Part shown: piece by piece, positions 33,575 through 45,902 of the stretch | How positions within the stretch are numbered: position 1 is the first letter of the stretch | Layout: the number at the start of each line of letters is the position of its first letter | Source: Monoplex corrugatus | Taxonomy: Eukaryota; Mollusca; Gastropoda; Littorinimorpha; Ranellidae | DNA: 64,000 nt | NCBI GenBank assembly: GCA_030674185.1 | Contig: JAPXFY010000015.1 | Span: forward strand, 28,824,185-28,888,184 | Reading direction: 5' to 3' | Notes under the pieces: model-generated | What the model was told of the DNA's origin: nothing | The model's input: the letters and a program-made list of their open reading frames with translations, nothing else | Databases searched by the model: none | Position numbers and translations under genes: made by a program

Positions 33575-33744
33575 TAAAAATAGAGCTGTGTGCAACCAGT
33601 GAATCAAGACTGCTAACCAGCAACAGCCTTAGAAGTGGCAGTCATACATGTATGTGTGGTATCATCTTCTTTTGAGTCAATTCAGGGAACAGCTGCCAGA
33701 ACATCATCATCATCATCATGTGCCCTGCCGCATGGCATTGGCGA

Positions 33745-34827
33745 TCATGGCCCTTCATACAAATCTGCCCCTGTCGCTGCAAGTACATCTCCCACCCTGT
33801 CTGTCCTCAGCCACGCTGTAAGTCCGTCCAGTATTTTCTTCCTGGGTCTACCTGGTGTTCTGTTTCCCTTCAGCTTTCCTGTTGTGACCATGTGCTCTAA
33901 TTTCTCTTTCCTTATAAAATGTTCTATAAATGTTGCTTGTCTTTTCTTAATCTTCTGTGTTAATAATCTTCTTGTTTCTGTCTCCTTCAGGACTGTCTCG
34001 TTTGTTTTCTTTGCTGTCCATGGAATTCTCAACATTCTTCTTAGAAGCCACATTTCAGTTGCCTCAGTTGTGTTCTGACTTTGCTTATTGACTGTCCACG
34101 CTTCATGACTGTACAACAGTATAGGTTCTATATAACTCTCAAGAACTCTAAGCCTGATATTAATTGATAGGCATTTGTTGGTAAGAACGCTTTTCATCTG
34201 CTTGAATGCTGTTTTGGCTTGGCCGATTCTGCTGGCTATTTCTGATGTGCATATACTGTCTGGTGAAATGATCATTCCCAGATATTTAAACTCATCAATC
34301 TGCCTCAGTGTTGTGCCATTTGCTGTAATTTTGCATGAGGGGATTTATTTTTTACTGATTACCATGACTTCAGTCTTCTTGCTATTTAACTCCAACCCTT
34401 TTATTTTTGCTTTCTATTTTTATTATATTCACAAGGTTTTGTAGGTCTTTTTTAATTTCTGTCATCTGGGTAACAAATATTGTTTATCATTTTTCCTCCA
34501 ACCTAGGGCATTCTTCTAAGTTTCCCATGATGGTTTCGCTGTACAGTGAAAACAAATCTGGTAACAGAACACAACCCTGCTTAACCCCTGTTTTGATATT
34601 TTGGAAAGAGCTTATGTCGTTTTCTATTCTCATTACTGCTGTTTGTTCCCAATACGTATTTCTGTTTCTTAAATCTTTTCCTCTTTAATATTGAGCTTTT
34701 CTAGTTGGTTGATCAGTTGTTTGTGTCTTACTTGATCGAAAGTCTTGGTATAATCAAGAAAGCATAAATGTAAATCCTTTATTCAACTCGACTGACCTCT
34801 ATGTAGTAGTTCTTTGGATGTATATGG
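33745..34827 (-). pseudogene. RTE-A (A2) reverse transcriptase, C-terminal half
   Basis: The open stretch 34275-33745 reads SEIASRIGQAKTAFKQMKS, MLRIPWTAKKTNETV and ATFIEHFIRKEKLEHMVTTG. Upstream, in decayed frames, lie the GVRQGC and ADD-type palm segments (34440-34600) and a LHLCFLDYTK-type motif A block (~34740-34780). It closely resembles A1 and A6. Stops and frameshifts make it dead. Confidence 0.75.
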
Positions 34828-34904
34828 CAGTAATAATAATAAATAATAATTACAATATTTATATAGCGCAAAATCTTGATAAAATCAAATCTAAGCGCTG
34901 AAAA

Positions 34905-34996
34905 CACACACACGCACGCACGCACACACACGCACACACACGCGCACACACACACACGCACACACACACACGCACACACACACGCACACACACACA

Positions 34997-35047
<51 letters not shown>

Positions 35048-35050
35048 CAC

Positions 35051-35111
<61 letters not shown>

Positions 35112-35112
35112 G
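34905..35112. repeat. Compound (CA)n/(CACG)n array in L2-B1 3' UTR
   Basis: On the + strand, CA and CG-containing CA runs surround a (GCAC)n block (~34997-35048), then ~60 bp of CA. The same order occurs in L2-B2 at 40500-40616, within the same flanking UTR sequence. Confidence 0.95.
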
Positions 35113-35243
35113 GCTATAAATGGGGAGAAAGAATAAAAACAATGGAAAATTATAGAGAGCATATTATATACAATTATATATTGCAATGTGATTCCCCTCC
35201 GAGTGGAGACAGGCTGCAGAGGGGATTGAGTGAGGTCAGGATT

Positions 35244-36857
35244 TTATGCAGAGGAGAAAAGGTGAGTTTTGAGAGCGGACTTGAAGGAGACAAAAGTAGG
35301 TTGCTGACGGACTGAGAGAGGAAGTTTGTTCCAGGAGAGCGGACCAGAAACAGAGAAGGCTCGTGGACCATAGGTATTGAGCTTAGTGCGTGGAAAGCGA
35401 AAAGTCAGAGGATCGGAGGCAGAGCGGAGGGTACGTGAGGGAACATAGATCTCAAGTAGGCTTGACAGGTAATCGGGGGCTGCGTTATTGAGGCTTTTGT
35501 AGCACATGGTGTCTAGTTTGTACTGTATGCGCTTTGATACAGGGAGCCAGTGAAGTTGTGCCAGGAGAGGGGATATGTGGTCAGCTTTTTTCTTTTTGAG
35601 TACAAGGCGTGCAGCATTGTTTTGAATGCGCTGTAGGATGTGAGTGGTGGAGGCAGGAAGACCGGACAGGAGTGAATTGCAATAGTCAATGCGAGACATT
35701 ATGAAGGAGAGAACGAGTTTTGCAGTTGTTTCGACAGAGAGATACTTCCTGATCAGGCTTATACGATGGAGCAGAGGTGATAGTAGCAAGATCTGTCAGT
35801 TTGAGAAACAAAGTTGTTCATGGAGAGGGTAGAGTCAATGCAGACACCAAGGTTTTTAACTGAATCAGAAATTGGGACTGATGTGTTACATAATGGGAGA
35901 GAAAGAGGAGGCAGCTGAGAAAGTTTCTGACGGGTGCCAATGAGGATAGCTTCTGTCTTGTCATCATTTAGCTGAAGTTTGTTGTATGTCATCCAATTTT
36001 TGATATCCGAGTAACACTCAGTGGTGCGAGTCAGGAGGCGCTGTATATTGTCAGGTGAGTCACTGTCTTGAAGTTGGGTGTCATCAGCATAGAAGTGGTG
36101 TTTTATAGAGTGGGAGTTGATGATGGTGGACAGGGAGGAGGTGTAAAGAGTGAAAAGAATAGGGCCAAGGACAGATCCTTGTGGAATACCACAGGTCAGA
36201 TATGCAGGTTGAGAGAAAGTGCCATTGATGAGAACAGTTTGTTTTCTGTTTGATAGATATGAAGTGAACCAGGAGAGAGCAATGTCAGAGATGCCAAAAG
36301 TATGATGAAGTCTAGAAAGGAGAATACCATGATCAATGGTATCAAAGGCTGCAGACAGATCAAGGAGTGTGAGGAGAGAGTCTTTGCCAGTATCAGTTGC
36401 AAGGAGGAGATTGTTGAGAATGTGTAGCAAGGCAGTTTCAGTGCTATGGCACTGGCGGTAGGCTGACTGGAAAGGATTGAGGAGATTGTTGGCAGACAGG
36501 TGAGAGTTCAGTTGGTTGAGGACAACTTTTTCGATGAGTTTTGACAAGAAAGAGAGATTAGAGATAGGCTGGTAATTTTTCAGTTCATTTGGGTCTAAAT
36601 TGTATTTCTTGAGGAGAGGGTGAACAATAGCAGACTTGAAAGAATCTGGGACAGTTCCAGTTTGGAGAGAAGTGTTGATGATGTCAGTGATGAATGGGAG
36701 GAGCGTAGGGAGACAGTCAGAGTAGAGAGAACCTGGAAGAGGATCCAGTTCGCAGGTTTTGAACGACATGGATCTGATTGTGTTGAGAATTTCTTCTTGT
36801 GAGACTGGGGTAAGAGTAGTAAGAGGTGTGCCAGGGAAGGAAGGGTCAGGTGGGCAT
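35244..36857 (-). pseudogene. L2-like reverse transcriptase (B1, one frameshift)
   Basis: The frame from ~36857 to 35759 contains CELDPLPGSLYSDCLPTLLP, LSAAFDTIDHGILL (motif A), CGIPQGSVLGPILF (motif B) and HHFYADDTQLQ (motif C). A 4-5 base insertion near 35775 shifts it, and the second frame (35789-35244) continues with IRKYLSVETTAKLVLSFIMS, RIDYCNSLLSGLP, LHWLPVSKRIQYK and the C-terminal GPLSWNKLPLSVR ... FKSALKTHLF. The palm, thumb and C-terminal signatures fit the L2/CR1 group. Apart from this lesion it is well preserved, hence fairly young. Confidence 0.85.
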
Positions 36858-36997
36858 GGTTGACAGTAATAGTTCCATTCCCGTGGTAGTTCTTAGGATG
36901 TATATGGCAGTAATAGTTCCATTCCCTTCAATCAGTCCACACTGTTCCTCTGCTATATCTCTTTTGATTCTGTTCCTTGTCTTCATCATGATTATTC

Positions 36998-37689
36998 TTA
37001 ACTCTTTCGTTACTCACTCCCACTTTAGCGGGAGAATACTTACTGTAAGAACTGAATTTGTTCATACGCTGTCTTTCGTTTCCTGGGTTTCCTGAGAGAG
37101 TAAAACTGTGAAAAGAGGGAACATATGTTACTGTTTCTCTACTCAATGTGGATGAATAACAAACACGACGTGTGTGTGTGGGTGTGGGTGGGTGGGTGGG
37201 TGTGTGTGTGAGAGAGAACAGGGCACTTCTCGCTCCCTCGCTTATTCTAAATCAACAGCGACTTTCCCAAGGGGGTGGGAGACAATTGGTGTATGGAGAA
37301 GGGGTAGTCTTGGAGACTGGACTGAGTTATAATGACAGTGACAACCACAGCAGGAAGCAGCTGTAGTAGGTCTGACAAACAGGAAACGGTACCTAAACAA
37401 CAGCCTCACTGCTGTCCCATGGGAACGGAGGAAAATGTTTATTTTTTCATAAACATGCCTGGGTGTCTTAACTGACCATGCCAAGTAGAACAGGGAAACC
37501 CGCCGAAGGCAATCAGATCCAGGAATGCAGAGTATAAACACAAGGGTCGTGTCCCGTTCACCGCATAGCTGTTACCGTGAGGAAAGCGGGAAGCCGGTAG
37601 GAAGGATAGACGCACTGACTCCCGCTAAACTCGCCGCCAGTAATGAAGGGTAGAGGATGGTTTTAGATTTTCAGTACTCAAAGAGTTGA
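36998..37689. mobile_element. piggyBac-like MITE P5 (inserted in A2)
   Basis: The left end is TTAA (36998-37001) then CTCTTTCGTTACTCACTCC. The right end, read inward, is CTCTTTGAGTACTG after TTGA (37686-37689, one mismatch from TTAA). Related A copies read uninterrupted through this point (ATTCTTAATAGGATTTTTGT at 48057), which proves the insertion. It is 684 bp between the TTAA sites, with no coding frame. Confidence 0.8.
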
Positions 37690-39290
37690 TAGGATTTTTG
37701 TGACATGACTCCTCAAGCTGATTGTACGATGGAATTTGCATTCTATAGCCCCTGTTTTCTTTGGAAGTGCAATGAAAATTGATTTTTACATACCGTTGGG
37801 GATTTTTCCTGTGTCATAGATTTCATTTAGGAGGATTGTTGTTTTTTCAATACCAATTTTTTAAGGCCTCAATCATTTCTATAATAATATTGTCTGGTCC
37901 TGGGGTAATTTTTTTCAGTGCTGCTCTAACTTCATCTTTCATTATGAGTAGTCCTTCAGCGTTCTTTTTTGTGTGTCTTTTTCCATGATAGGCATACCAT
38001 CTTTTGATTTTAAGCAACCAGTTGATGCACATGTCTTGCATGTCTTTTTCCTGTGGGCAGTTTCTTCAGTGTTTCTGTACATAACTTGAGGATCTGTTTT
38101 GTGTTGGTCTTCTATTTCTTTGCACTTTGTTCATAGCTAAGCTGCCTTAGCTTTATTGCACCTATTCCTGATTTCCGTGTTTATCTTTTTATATTTTTCC
38201 TCTTTTCCGTTTGTCTTCCTCTGCTCTTCCATCAAGCCTAAAATTTCTTTTGTCAACCAGTTCTTTGTTGCTTTTCTTTCAACTCAAGGGATTTCTTCAC
38301 AAGCTTCATTTATTGAGTTTGTCAACTTTGTCTATTGTTCTTCACTGTCACCTACGTCCTCCAGAACACTAAGTTTGTTTTGAACATGTATGTTAAATTT
38401 TTCACAGGTCATTTCATCTGTCTTTACGAGTCTAAGATTTAGTTTGATGTTACTTTTGGTCTGTTTTCTTTTCTTTAGTATTGGCCTAAATCTAAATCTG
38501 ATTTGCATTGATGTTTGGCCTCTCTAATACTCGTAACAGTTTTCAGTTTCTTCTTGAGTACTTGTGGATGTTGTTGTGTATACTTGGATGATGTTGGTAT
38601 CAAATGGCTTACCATCCAAGTTAACTAGCAAAACTCGGTCTGACACAGCTCAGCATCCCTTGATAGATTTTGACTTGTCCCTTTCTATTATGATGCCTAC
38701 ACCTCTTTCAGGTGTGTTTCCACCAGAATATATTATTGTATGCGTGTCTGATGTTATCATGCCTGCCCCCTTCCATCTCACTTCCAGTAGTCCTAAAAGA
38801 TTAATGTTAAGCCTTTCCATTTCCATCTTGACATTTTCCAATTTTCCCCTTTGCAGCAATGTCCTTACATTACACATTGCAATTTTGATATTTTTTTTAA
38901 TTTGATCACAGTAGCTTGCTGATGGTTGGGTGTCATCTGCACAGCATGACGGTTCCTACTGGATGAAGGTGCACCACAGGAGCCCCTAGTTGTGACGTTT
39001 TCCTCCTTTTTCATATTTTGGCTGGTCATGACAGTCTTGGGAGGATGCGATGGTGGTTTCCCATTGCCTTCGTTTGGTTTTTGTACGGACTCTCCACTAG
39101 CCTTTGTCGTTCCCACGACTCCCACAAGGCAGTAGGGGTGATTTTCTGTGGTCTATCCTGAGATTACCACAAGGCAGTGGTGGTTTTCTGTTAGGGTTTA
39201 CTCCCTTAGCCTTAGTTTCACTCAAGACGCCCATGCCAGTGGACCTGGATGCTGCATGTCTGGGGGCCAGACCTCCGCCAGAACACATAA
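37690..39290 (-). pseudogene. RTE-A (A2) 5' half: 5' region, endonuclease start and linker
   Basis: Minus-strand pieces: a leader-like block CSGGGLAPRHAASRSTGMG (39288-39097), the endonuclease start MCNVRTLLQRGKLENVKMEM with LLEVRWKG and SGGNTPERGVGIII (38877-38650), then, after a deletion of most of the endonuclease, a linker with KDEVRAALKKITPGPDNIII (~37960-37850). The N and E metal-site motifs remain. The central GD(L/F)N and SDH motifs are absent. Confidence 0.7.
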
Positions 39291-39532
39291 ACTGAAATAG
39301 CTAAAAACTCTTGATCAGAGGGCAATTCACAGATAAGCTGCCAGAACATGTGAACTGGAAGAACTGGAAATACTTGATCGTTGGGAAGGCCAGGTGGGAG
39401 TTGAAGGTGAGCCATGATAAGTATGTTTATTAAAGTTGATTTTGGGGGAAAATATCCATTTTGTAATACATACTATACCTTGACTCATGAGCACAGAATA
39501 GCAGTACAAGGATGGAGAACTAACTTGATTGT

Positions 39533-40696
<1,164 letters not shown>

Positions 40697-43569
40697 GAGG
40701 GGATGTTCTAGAATGGGTGCATTGGAAGTGAAGTGATGATAGAAGGAAACCCCTCGGAGTCACCCATTCAAAAGTGAGAGACATCACAAAGGTAGAAACA
40801 GATGATGGTGACTGGGAAGCGCCCTGAAACTGCCTCCATGATTTACTTGATGTAGCCAGATGAGAATGTCGTGGACATTGACTTAGCTAGTTTCAGGTAC
40901 TTAATCCCAAAAGGGATCCATTGGCAATCTTTTGGTTAAGGGAATGAGAACAGGTTGCTTCTAAAACTCAGTAGAGTTTTGGGCAGATGAGGAAATCACA
41001 ATCTGAATGTCATCCCATAACCCTTTGTATGCTGCTTAGAGCCTGACATGAAGGACAAGGAGCTCTGGTAGTCGGCTGGGCTGTAAGCAATATGAATTTG
41101 AACTCTGGATGCATGCATACGGTACCTGACCTGGGCTGAAGGAGAGTCGTGGGAAGGGAAATTCTGGAAACCTGGCTGGGATGGTCACAGAGGAACAAAA
41201 GGAATGAGAGTAGGTTGTGATTGTGTCTTGTCACAGAGAAACAGTAGTTGGATGTTAACAGAGCAAGATCCAAGTCTTACGAGTAATTGTCTTGGAAAGC
41301 AGTGCAGGTGCACAGTCCTACTTCTAGGCTTGGCTCTGATAGAATGGAGCCTCTGGAGTCTAAAGCTATTGGCTCGATTGGCAATGCATTGATACAGTCC
41401 CGAGTTGGTCAGCATGAGTTGAGAAGAGATCAGTGAAGTTGATCAAGGTTAGTCTGCTGTTGGGCAGCTGCCACTTCAAAACTTACTTGACAATGACAGA
41501 GGAAAGTCCACAACTCAGTTGGCCTGGCTGGAACCAGCAGAAACCACTTTGAGACTTGTATTTGGCACCGGTATGGCAGAGTTCATTGTGCATTTGGCTC
41601 TGTGATTGGCAGTTGGTGCACCACTGGTTTTGACAGAGCATGAGTGCCTCATACAGGTGGAAGTGGAGCTTTGCCTCACAAGAGGTGTATAGCTGAGCTG
41701 GCTGCCAGTGATGCTAATTATTGAGGGGCAGGGGAGGCAGATGCACTGAGCAGGTGAGCGGCTGCAGATGTGGTAGTGCCTCTCACTGCCTGGAATGGGT
41801 TGATGCAAACTGAAGTGGAAGATCAAGATTGCTCTATTAGGTGCAGACAGAATGCACAGCACTGGAAGGGAACCATTTTGAGACACCAGCTTTGTACCAG
41901 CTTTGCACTGATTGAGCAGAACCTAGGGCTGGTGTTGATTGGGGGGGGGGGGGAGGGTGACTGAGGAGGCAGGCAAGGCCTGCAGAGGGGCAAAGCAAAA
42001 AGAGAAAGATGAAGAAAAAGAAGAGCAAGCTGTTGTCTTGATTGGGGGAATGGCTGTGGAGGCTGGAATTGCCTGCAAAGGGGCAAAGGAAAGAAAGAAA
42101 GATGAGGAAAAAGAAGACAGGCTGAATGAGTGGAAATTGAAAGGTAAAGGGCTGAAGGGCCAAGCATTTGTCTTGATTGTCTTGTTCTTCCCCAAGGAGA
42201 GAAAATCAGGTGGAATTTGTCATTGCTTATCACTCATCTCTGCTGGAGCTTGTGCTCCAGTAGTCCTTCACTTCTAGGTTATGAAATAAGCCCATGTGTT
42301 CACAGATGGCAAAGAGGCCTACCAAGCCATGGGCTGTTATTCCATTTTCTGGCCACTGTCTGAAAAAAAACTTTTTGCCCCTTCAGTTGTTCTCTTGTTT
42401 CCAAGTTTCAGCTGCATGTCTGCAGAAATGGTAAAACATTGCCTTCATTGTCCTTTTTCTTCCTCAACTCTGTGAAAAATACTCGCTTTGGATGCCATTT
42501 TTGACATGTAGACAGTGGGGGGAAGGGAGTCTGTTATTAACATGCCATACACAGTATTACGTGGCCAAGCTTTCCTTTTGGTTTCAAGTTGCTGACTGCT
42601 ATGTTTTAACTCATGAAGTCAACCGGTCACGCATACGCCTTGTGAAAATTCTTTAATTAACGGAAATGCTGTAGCATTCGCTTGTCTTCACATGTGGAAT
42701 GCTGCAGCCTTTTCATCACTCCAACAGTTCTTTCAGATTCATTTGAGTGTGAATTTCAACTTAGTATTGCTGTATGTTGTTCAGCTTGAAGCAACCACAT
42801 ACTTCTTTAATCAGTTGATTCACAGTGTGTAGCTGCTGTAAAGGGCAGCCCAATTTTGTCAAGTGATATAGATCCAAAGTCTCAATTTTGTCATGTTAGG
42901 GAGGCCCACTTTATTCCAGTGAGCCTGATGGTTGATTATACTATTTGCCATCAGCAGAAAGCTGAAATACTGCACACAAATTTGTGGTCTTGATCATAAA
43001 ACTTAAGTTCTGACTTACAATTGTTATGGCTGACATTAAAGGGAAAACAACATCATTTAAATCCTTTGGGATTATTGATTTTCTTTTCATTGATGTTGAT
43101 CAGAAAAGATTTGAAAGACTACGTTAGGATTGAGAACATGTTCAAAAGAGTCAAAGCCTGCAATATATTGTAAATGTAGCACAAATGCAAAAAAAAGAAC
43201 AAACTAACAAACACTACAGTATAACAGACTGTTGTCAGTGACCACGCACTTCCACCACACACCCCTGCCTACACACACACTCACATACACACTCACTCAC
43301 ACACTCACTCACACACTCACACTCACATTCAAAAACAAAGCTATATCTCGATGGCTGCCATTTTGAAAATTTCGGAGCTACACTCACTTGAAAAGTTTGG
43401 AAGCTCATAAAATATCAGATTCTCAAGCAAAATATTCACAATTTGGTGAGAATGTAGAAAATCCTATTTACACTTGTACATCACAAAATTGTTGCTGCTT
43501 ATCAACTGAAAATTGATTAAAAATCATTTTAAAATCAGTAGTCTGTTGTTGCTTAACTTTTGTTTCAGA
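40697..43569. other. Long intron stretch without recognised gene
   Basis: A diverged GTCGGCTGGGC repeat lies at ~41070. Two tandem ~105-bp purine-rich units are at ~41940-42125 (GAGGCAGGCAAGGCCTGCAG / GAGGCTGGAATTGCCTGCAA), next to a 13-bp G run. A CACACT/CACTCA simple tract is at 43267-43330. Several 80-130 codon frames (41273-42233) lack family motifs. A TTTGTTTCAG acceptor-like site ends at 43569. Confidence 0.4.
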
Positions 43570-44051
43570 AAGAGGACAGAGGTTTTGAACAACAACGACT
43601 ACTGTGAGATGTTCCAGTTTTGCATGAAAGGAGACTCCAAGAATACAAACACAAGTTTAGGCAACAACCCTGTATTTATTCAATAGCCCATTGTACCATA
43701 TCATGATGAACAACATTGCATACCCATGAATTGTTGTTCAAACAAAATATTGTGTGGGATGTGTGAGATAATCTGGTGAAAAGCAAGTTATAAATCTTCC
43801 AGGCAACACTGGTTTTCAGTTCTGATAGTCTGTTGTTGCAGAAAGTATTCCTTCCCCGTTGGAACTGAATTGGGGGGGAAGAAGGTGGTATTTCATAGTG
43901 ATCCATTCTTCCCTGTGAAAAGCCTGTAAGCTTGTTTTGTGCAACAACAGTTTTTGTAGTATAACTTTGAAATTTGATAAACAGCTTAACTTTGAAATTT
44001 GATAAACAGCTTCTTTGGCACTTTATTATCATGAATTTTATAGTAATATCT
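43570..44051. other. Uncertain exon candidate and intron sequence
   Basis: After the TTTGTTTCAG a frame IKRTEVLNNNDYCEMFQFC stays open ~38 codons if entered in phase 2, the phase in which POLRMT exon 4 leaves. No convincing donor brings it to phase 0 for exon 5, and the residues are not diagnostic, so it is only a candidate. The remainder up to the LINE tail is non-coding. Confidence 0.25.
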
Positions 44052-45489
44052 CATCATCATCATCATTCTCCTGCCCGTGATGGGCGTAGAGGAGAGATGA
44101 GAGACACTCTTGAAGCCAGCCGTCGCCAACCGGTCCTGTCCTCCGCCTGTCGCACCAGCATGGGGCCATCCAACCTGGTCCATTCTTTGATGTTGTCCAT
44201 CCAGCATTTGGCTTGTCGTCCCCTTCGTCTGCCGCCTCCCAGTGTACCCTGGAGGACCGTTTTGGGCAGTGAGTTGTGGCGTGTGACATGCCCGAACCAC
44301 GACAGCTTCCTGTTCTTGACTGTTGCCAGGAGGGGTTCTTGTGGGCCTGCGAGTGTTGTTATTTGGCTCCACACAAAGTCGTTTGTCTTCCGATCTTGCC
44401 AAGAGATCCCGAGCAAGCGCCTGAAGCATTTAGTTTCAAACGTCTGGATTCTCTTGGTGGTCTCTGCTGTCATGGTCCAGCTCTCGCATCCATACAGCAG
44501 GATGGGGAGCACCAGGGACTTGTACAGCTTCATCTTCGATGGAAAGCCGATCTCTCTGCTCTTCCAGATCTTGTTTAGCTTTACCATCGCTGCTGTTGCG
44601 ATCGCTAGTCTGGTCTTGATTTCTGTTGTAGAGCGACCGTCTTTGGTGAGAGTGGCGCCAAGGTATTTGAAAGCGTCCACTTCTTCAAGCTGTTGCCCGT
44701 TCATGTAGATTTCAGCATGGGTGTTGGTTGTGCTGTTGACCAGGACTTTGCTTTTTTCTGTGCTCACTTCCATTCCGTGTGCACCTGCACTTTCTTCCAG
44801 TCTCATGGTCAGGTCTTGTAGTTCTTCGTTGCTGCCTCCCATCAGGTCGATGTCATCTGCGAACCTCAGGTTGTTGATGGTTCTTCCTCCGATGGAGACA
44901 GTGGAGTGGAAGTCATGGAGGGCTTCACGCATGATGTTCTCCAGGAAGAGATTGAACAGCACGGGAGAGAGTAGGCAGCCTTGACGGACTCCAACTGTGG
45001 TCTTGAAGTAGTCCCCTATCTGGTTGTTGAGGAGAACTGCGCTGCTGGCAGTGTTATACAGCGCCTGGATGGTTTGGACGAGACCTTCCTCAATGCCAAA
45101 CTTTCTTAGCACCTGCCACAAACCCTTATGCCACACCCTGTCGAATGCTTTTTTAAAGTCTATGAAGTTGTGGAACAGGTCTCTCTGATGCTGCAGATGT
45201 TTCTCCATCATTATCCGGCAGGTGAAGATCTGTTCTACTGTGCTTCTGCCCGCCCTAAATCCAGCTTGTTCTTCCGCAAGGTGTTCTTCCGCTTCTTTCT
45301 TCAGTCGATTCAATATGACTCTGAGCATGATCTTGCTGGTGTGGCTAATGAGACTTATTGTTCTGTAGTTCTGGCATTGGCGCATATTTCCCTTTTTGGG
45401 CAGGGGGATGATGAGTGATTGAGTCCATTCTGTGGGCCACTGTTTTGTCTCCCAGATCTTCTGACAAATCGATGTTACACGAGTGACCA
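44052..45489 (-). mobile_element. RTE-like LINE family G (5'-truncated)
   Basis: The minus-strand element ends in a short (ATG)n tail (44052-44066) and is flanked by the 7-bp duplication AATATCT (44045-44051, 45490-45496). It carries the whole RT and C-terminal region but no endonuclease. The truncation point is just upstream of the first conserved RT block. Confidence 0.75.
44063..45489 (-). CDS. Reverse transcriptase of RTE-like family G (open, no endonuclease)
   Basis: The frame remains open for ~475 LINE codons. The first ~28 codons of the longest frame (45565-45490) come from flanking intron. Motifs: WPTEWTQSLIIPLPKKG, then FRAGRSTVEQIF, HNFIDFKKAFDRVWHKGLW (motif A), VGVRQGCLLSPVLFNLFLE (B), NLRFADDIDLMGG (C, FADD), VDAFKYLGATLTKDG, LLYGCESWTMT and CFRRLLGISWQDRKTN. 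It ends GRRRGRQAKCWMDNI. All RT catalytic motifs are present. The missing endonuclease and promoter mean it cannot act alone, and the preserved frame suggests recent insertion. Confidence 0.8.
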
Positions 45490-45671
45490 AATATCTACCA
45501 CATACCAAAAAATTGAAAAATGCAAAGTTTTTGAGATAGACCGTTGTTGCTCTAAGGTATTGCACTGTCTCTCATTTACTCACACACTCAGATATTTCAG
45601 TTTTACATTGTGAACAATATGCATGTGTTAAGGATGATATTAATTGAGAGGTCTGTGCTGTTTGTCTGCAG

Positions 45672-45765
45672 AGGAAGCTGTTGGACAGTGTGAAAGAAGA
45701 ATGGAGGGGACTGCTCACTAAAGCTTTTGAAAAGAAACTGCGCTATATGGCTCGCAAATCCAGAA
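45672..45765 (+). CDS. POLRMT: POLRMT exon, in-window exon 5
   Basis: 94 bp, acceptor GTCTGCAG and donor AGAA|GTAAGATT, entering in phase 0 and leaving in phase 1. It reads RKLLDSVKEEWRGLLTKAFE then KKLRYMARKSR. In animal POLRMT a K-x-L-x-x-(L/V)-x-x-(Q/E)W-x-x-x-L-x-x-A(L/F) helix sits shortly before the N-terminal domain of the polymerase, which fits. Exon 4 leaves in phase 2, so an exon or an alternative donor between them is unaccounted for. The following exons are beyond the window. Confidence 0.7.
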
Positions 45766-45902
45766 GTAAGATTATGGCTTTGATTGTTTTAGCTGTTTAC
45801 TCAATAATGGTAATAACTCCATTCGTGTAGTGCAAACTGTCCACATGAATACATGCTTTTTGGACTTTATCATCATCATCATCATCATCATTTTTTTGGT
45901 GA

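Larger units (their letters stand above)
34836..36863 (-). mobile_element. L2-like LINE copy B1 (inserted in A2)
   Basis: The minus-strand element ends in (ATT)n after GCGCTATATAAATATTGTAA, with a GT/GTGC microsatellite in its 3' UTR. It is flanked by the 8-bp duplication CAGTAATA (34828-34835, 36864-36871). Beyond the right copy the host A2 sequence repeats GTAGTTCTTAGGATGTATAT, so the target carried a local duplication too. It is 5'-truncated, lacking the endonuclease. Confidence 0.8.
33705..39335 (-). mobile_element. RTE-like LINE family A copy A2 (composite with nested insertions)
   Basis: On the minus strand, the 3' (TGA)n tail is at ~33705-33720 and coding remnants extend to ~39290. 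A 14-bp match AGCTGCCAGAACAT lies just outside the tail (33691-33704) and beyond the 5' end (39336-39349), interpreted as a target duplication. A 66-bp tandem similarity around 39276-39412 makes the 5' limit less certain. The element is interrupted by L2-B1 (34836-36863) and piggyBac P5 (37002-37685). It keeps the 5' region, endonuclease start, linker, RT and tail, with much of the endonuclease deleted. Confidence 0.75.

Noticed and set aside
41515..42277. Proline/leucine-rich minus-strand and Lys/Glu-rich plus-strand frames
   Set aside because: Caused by purine-rich tandem duplication at 41940-42125. Mutually overlapping on both strands with no motif.
44063..45565. N-terminal ~28 residues of the 500-codon frame as part of the LINE protein
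   Set aside because: They lie outside the target duplication at 45490-45496 and are intron sequence read by chance.
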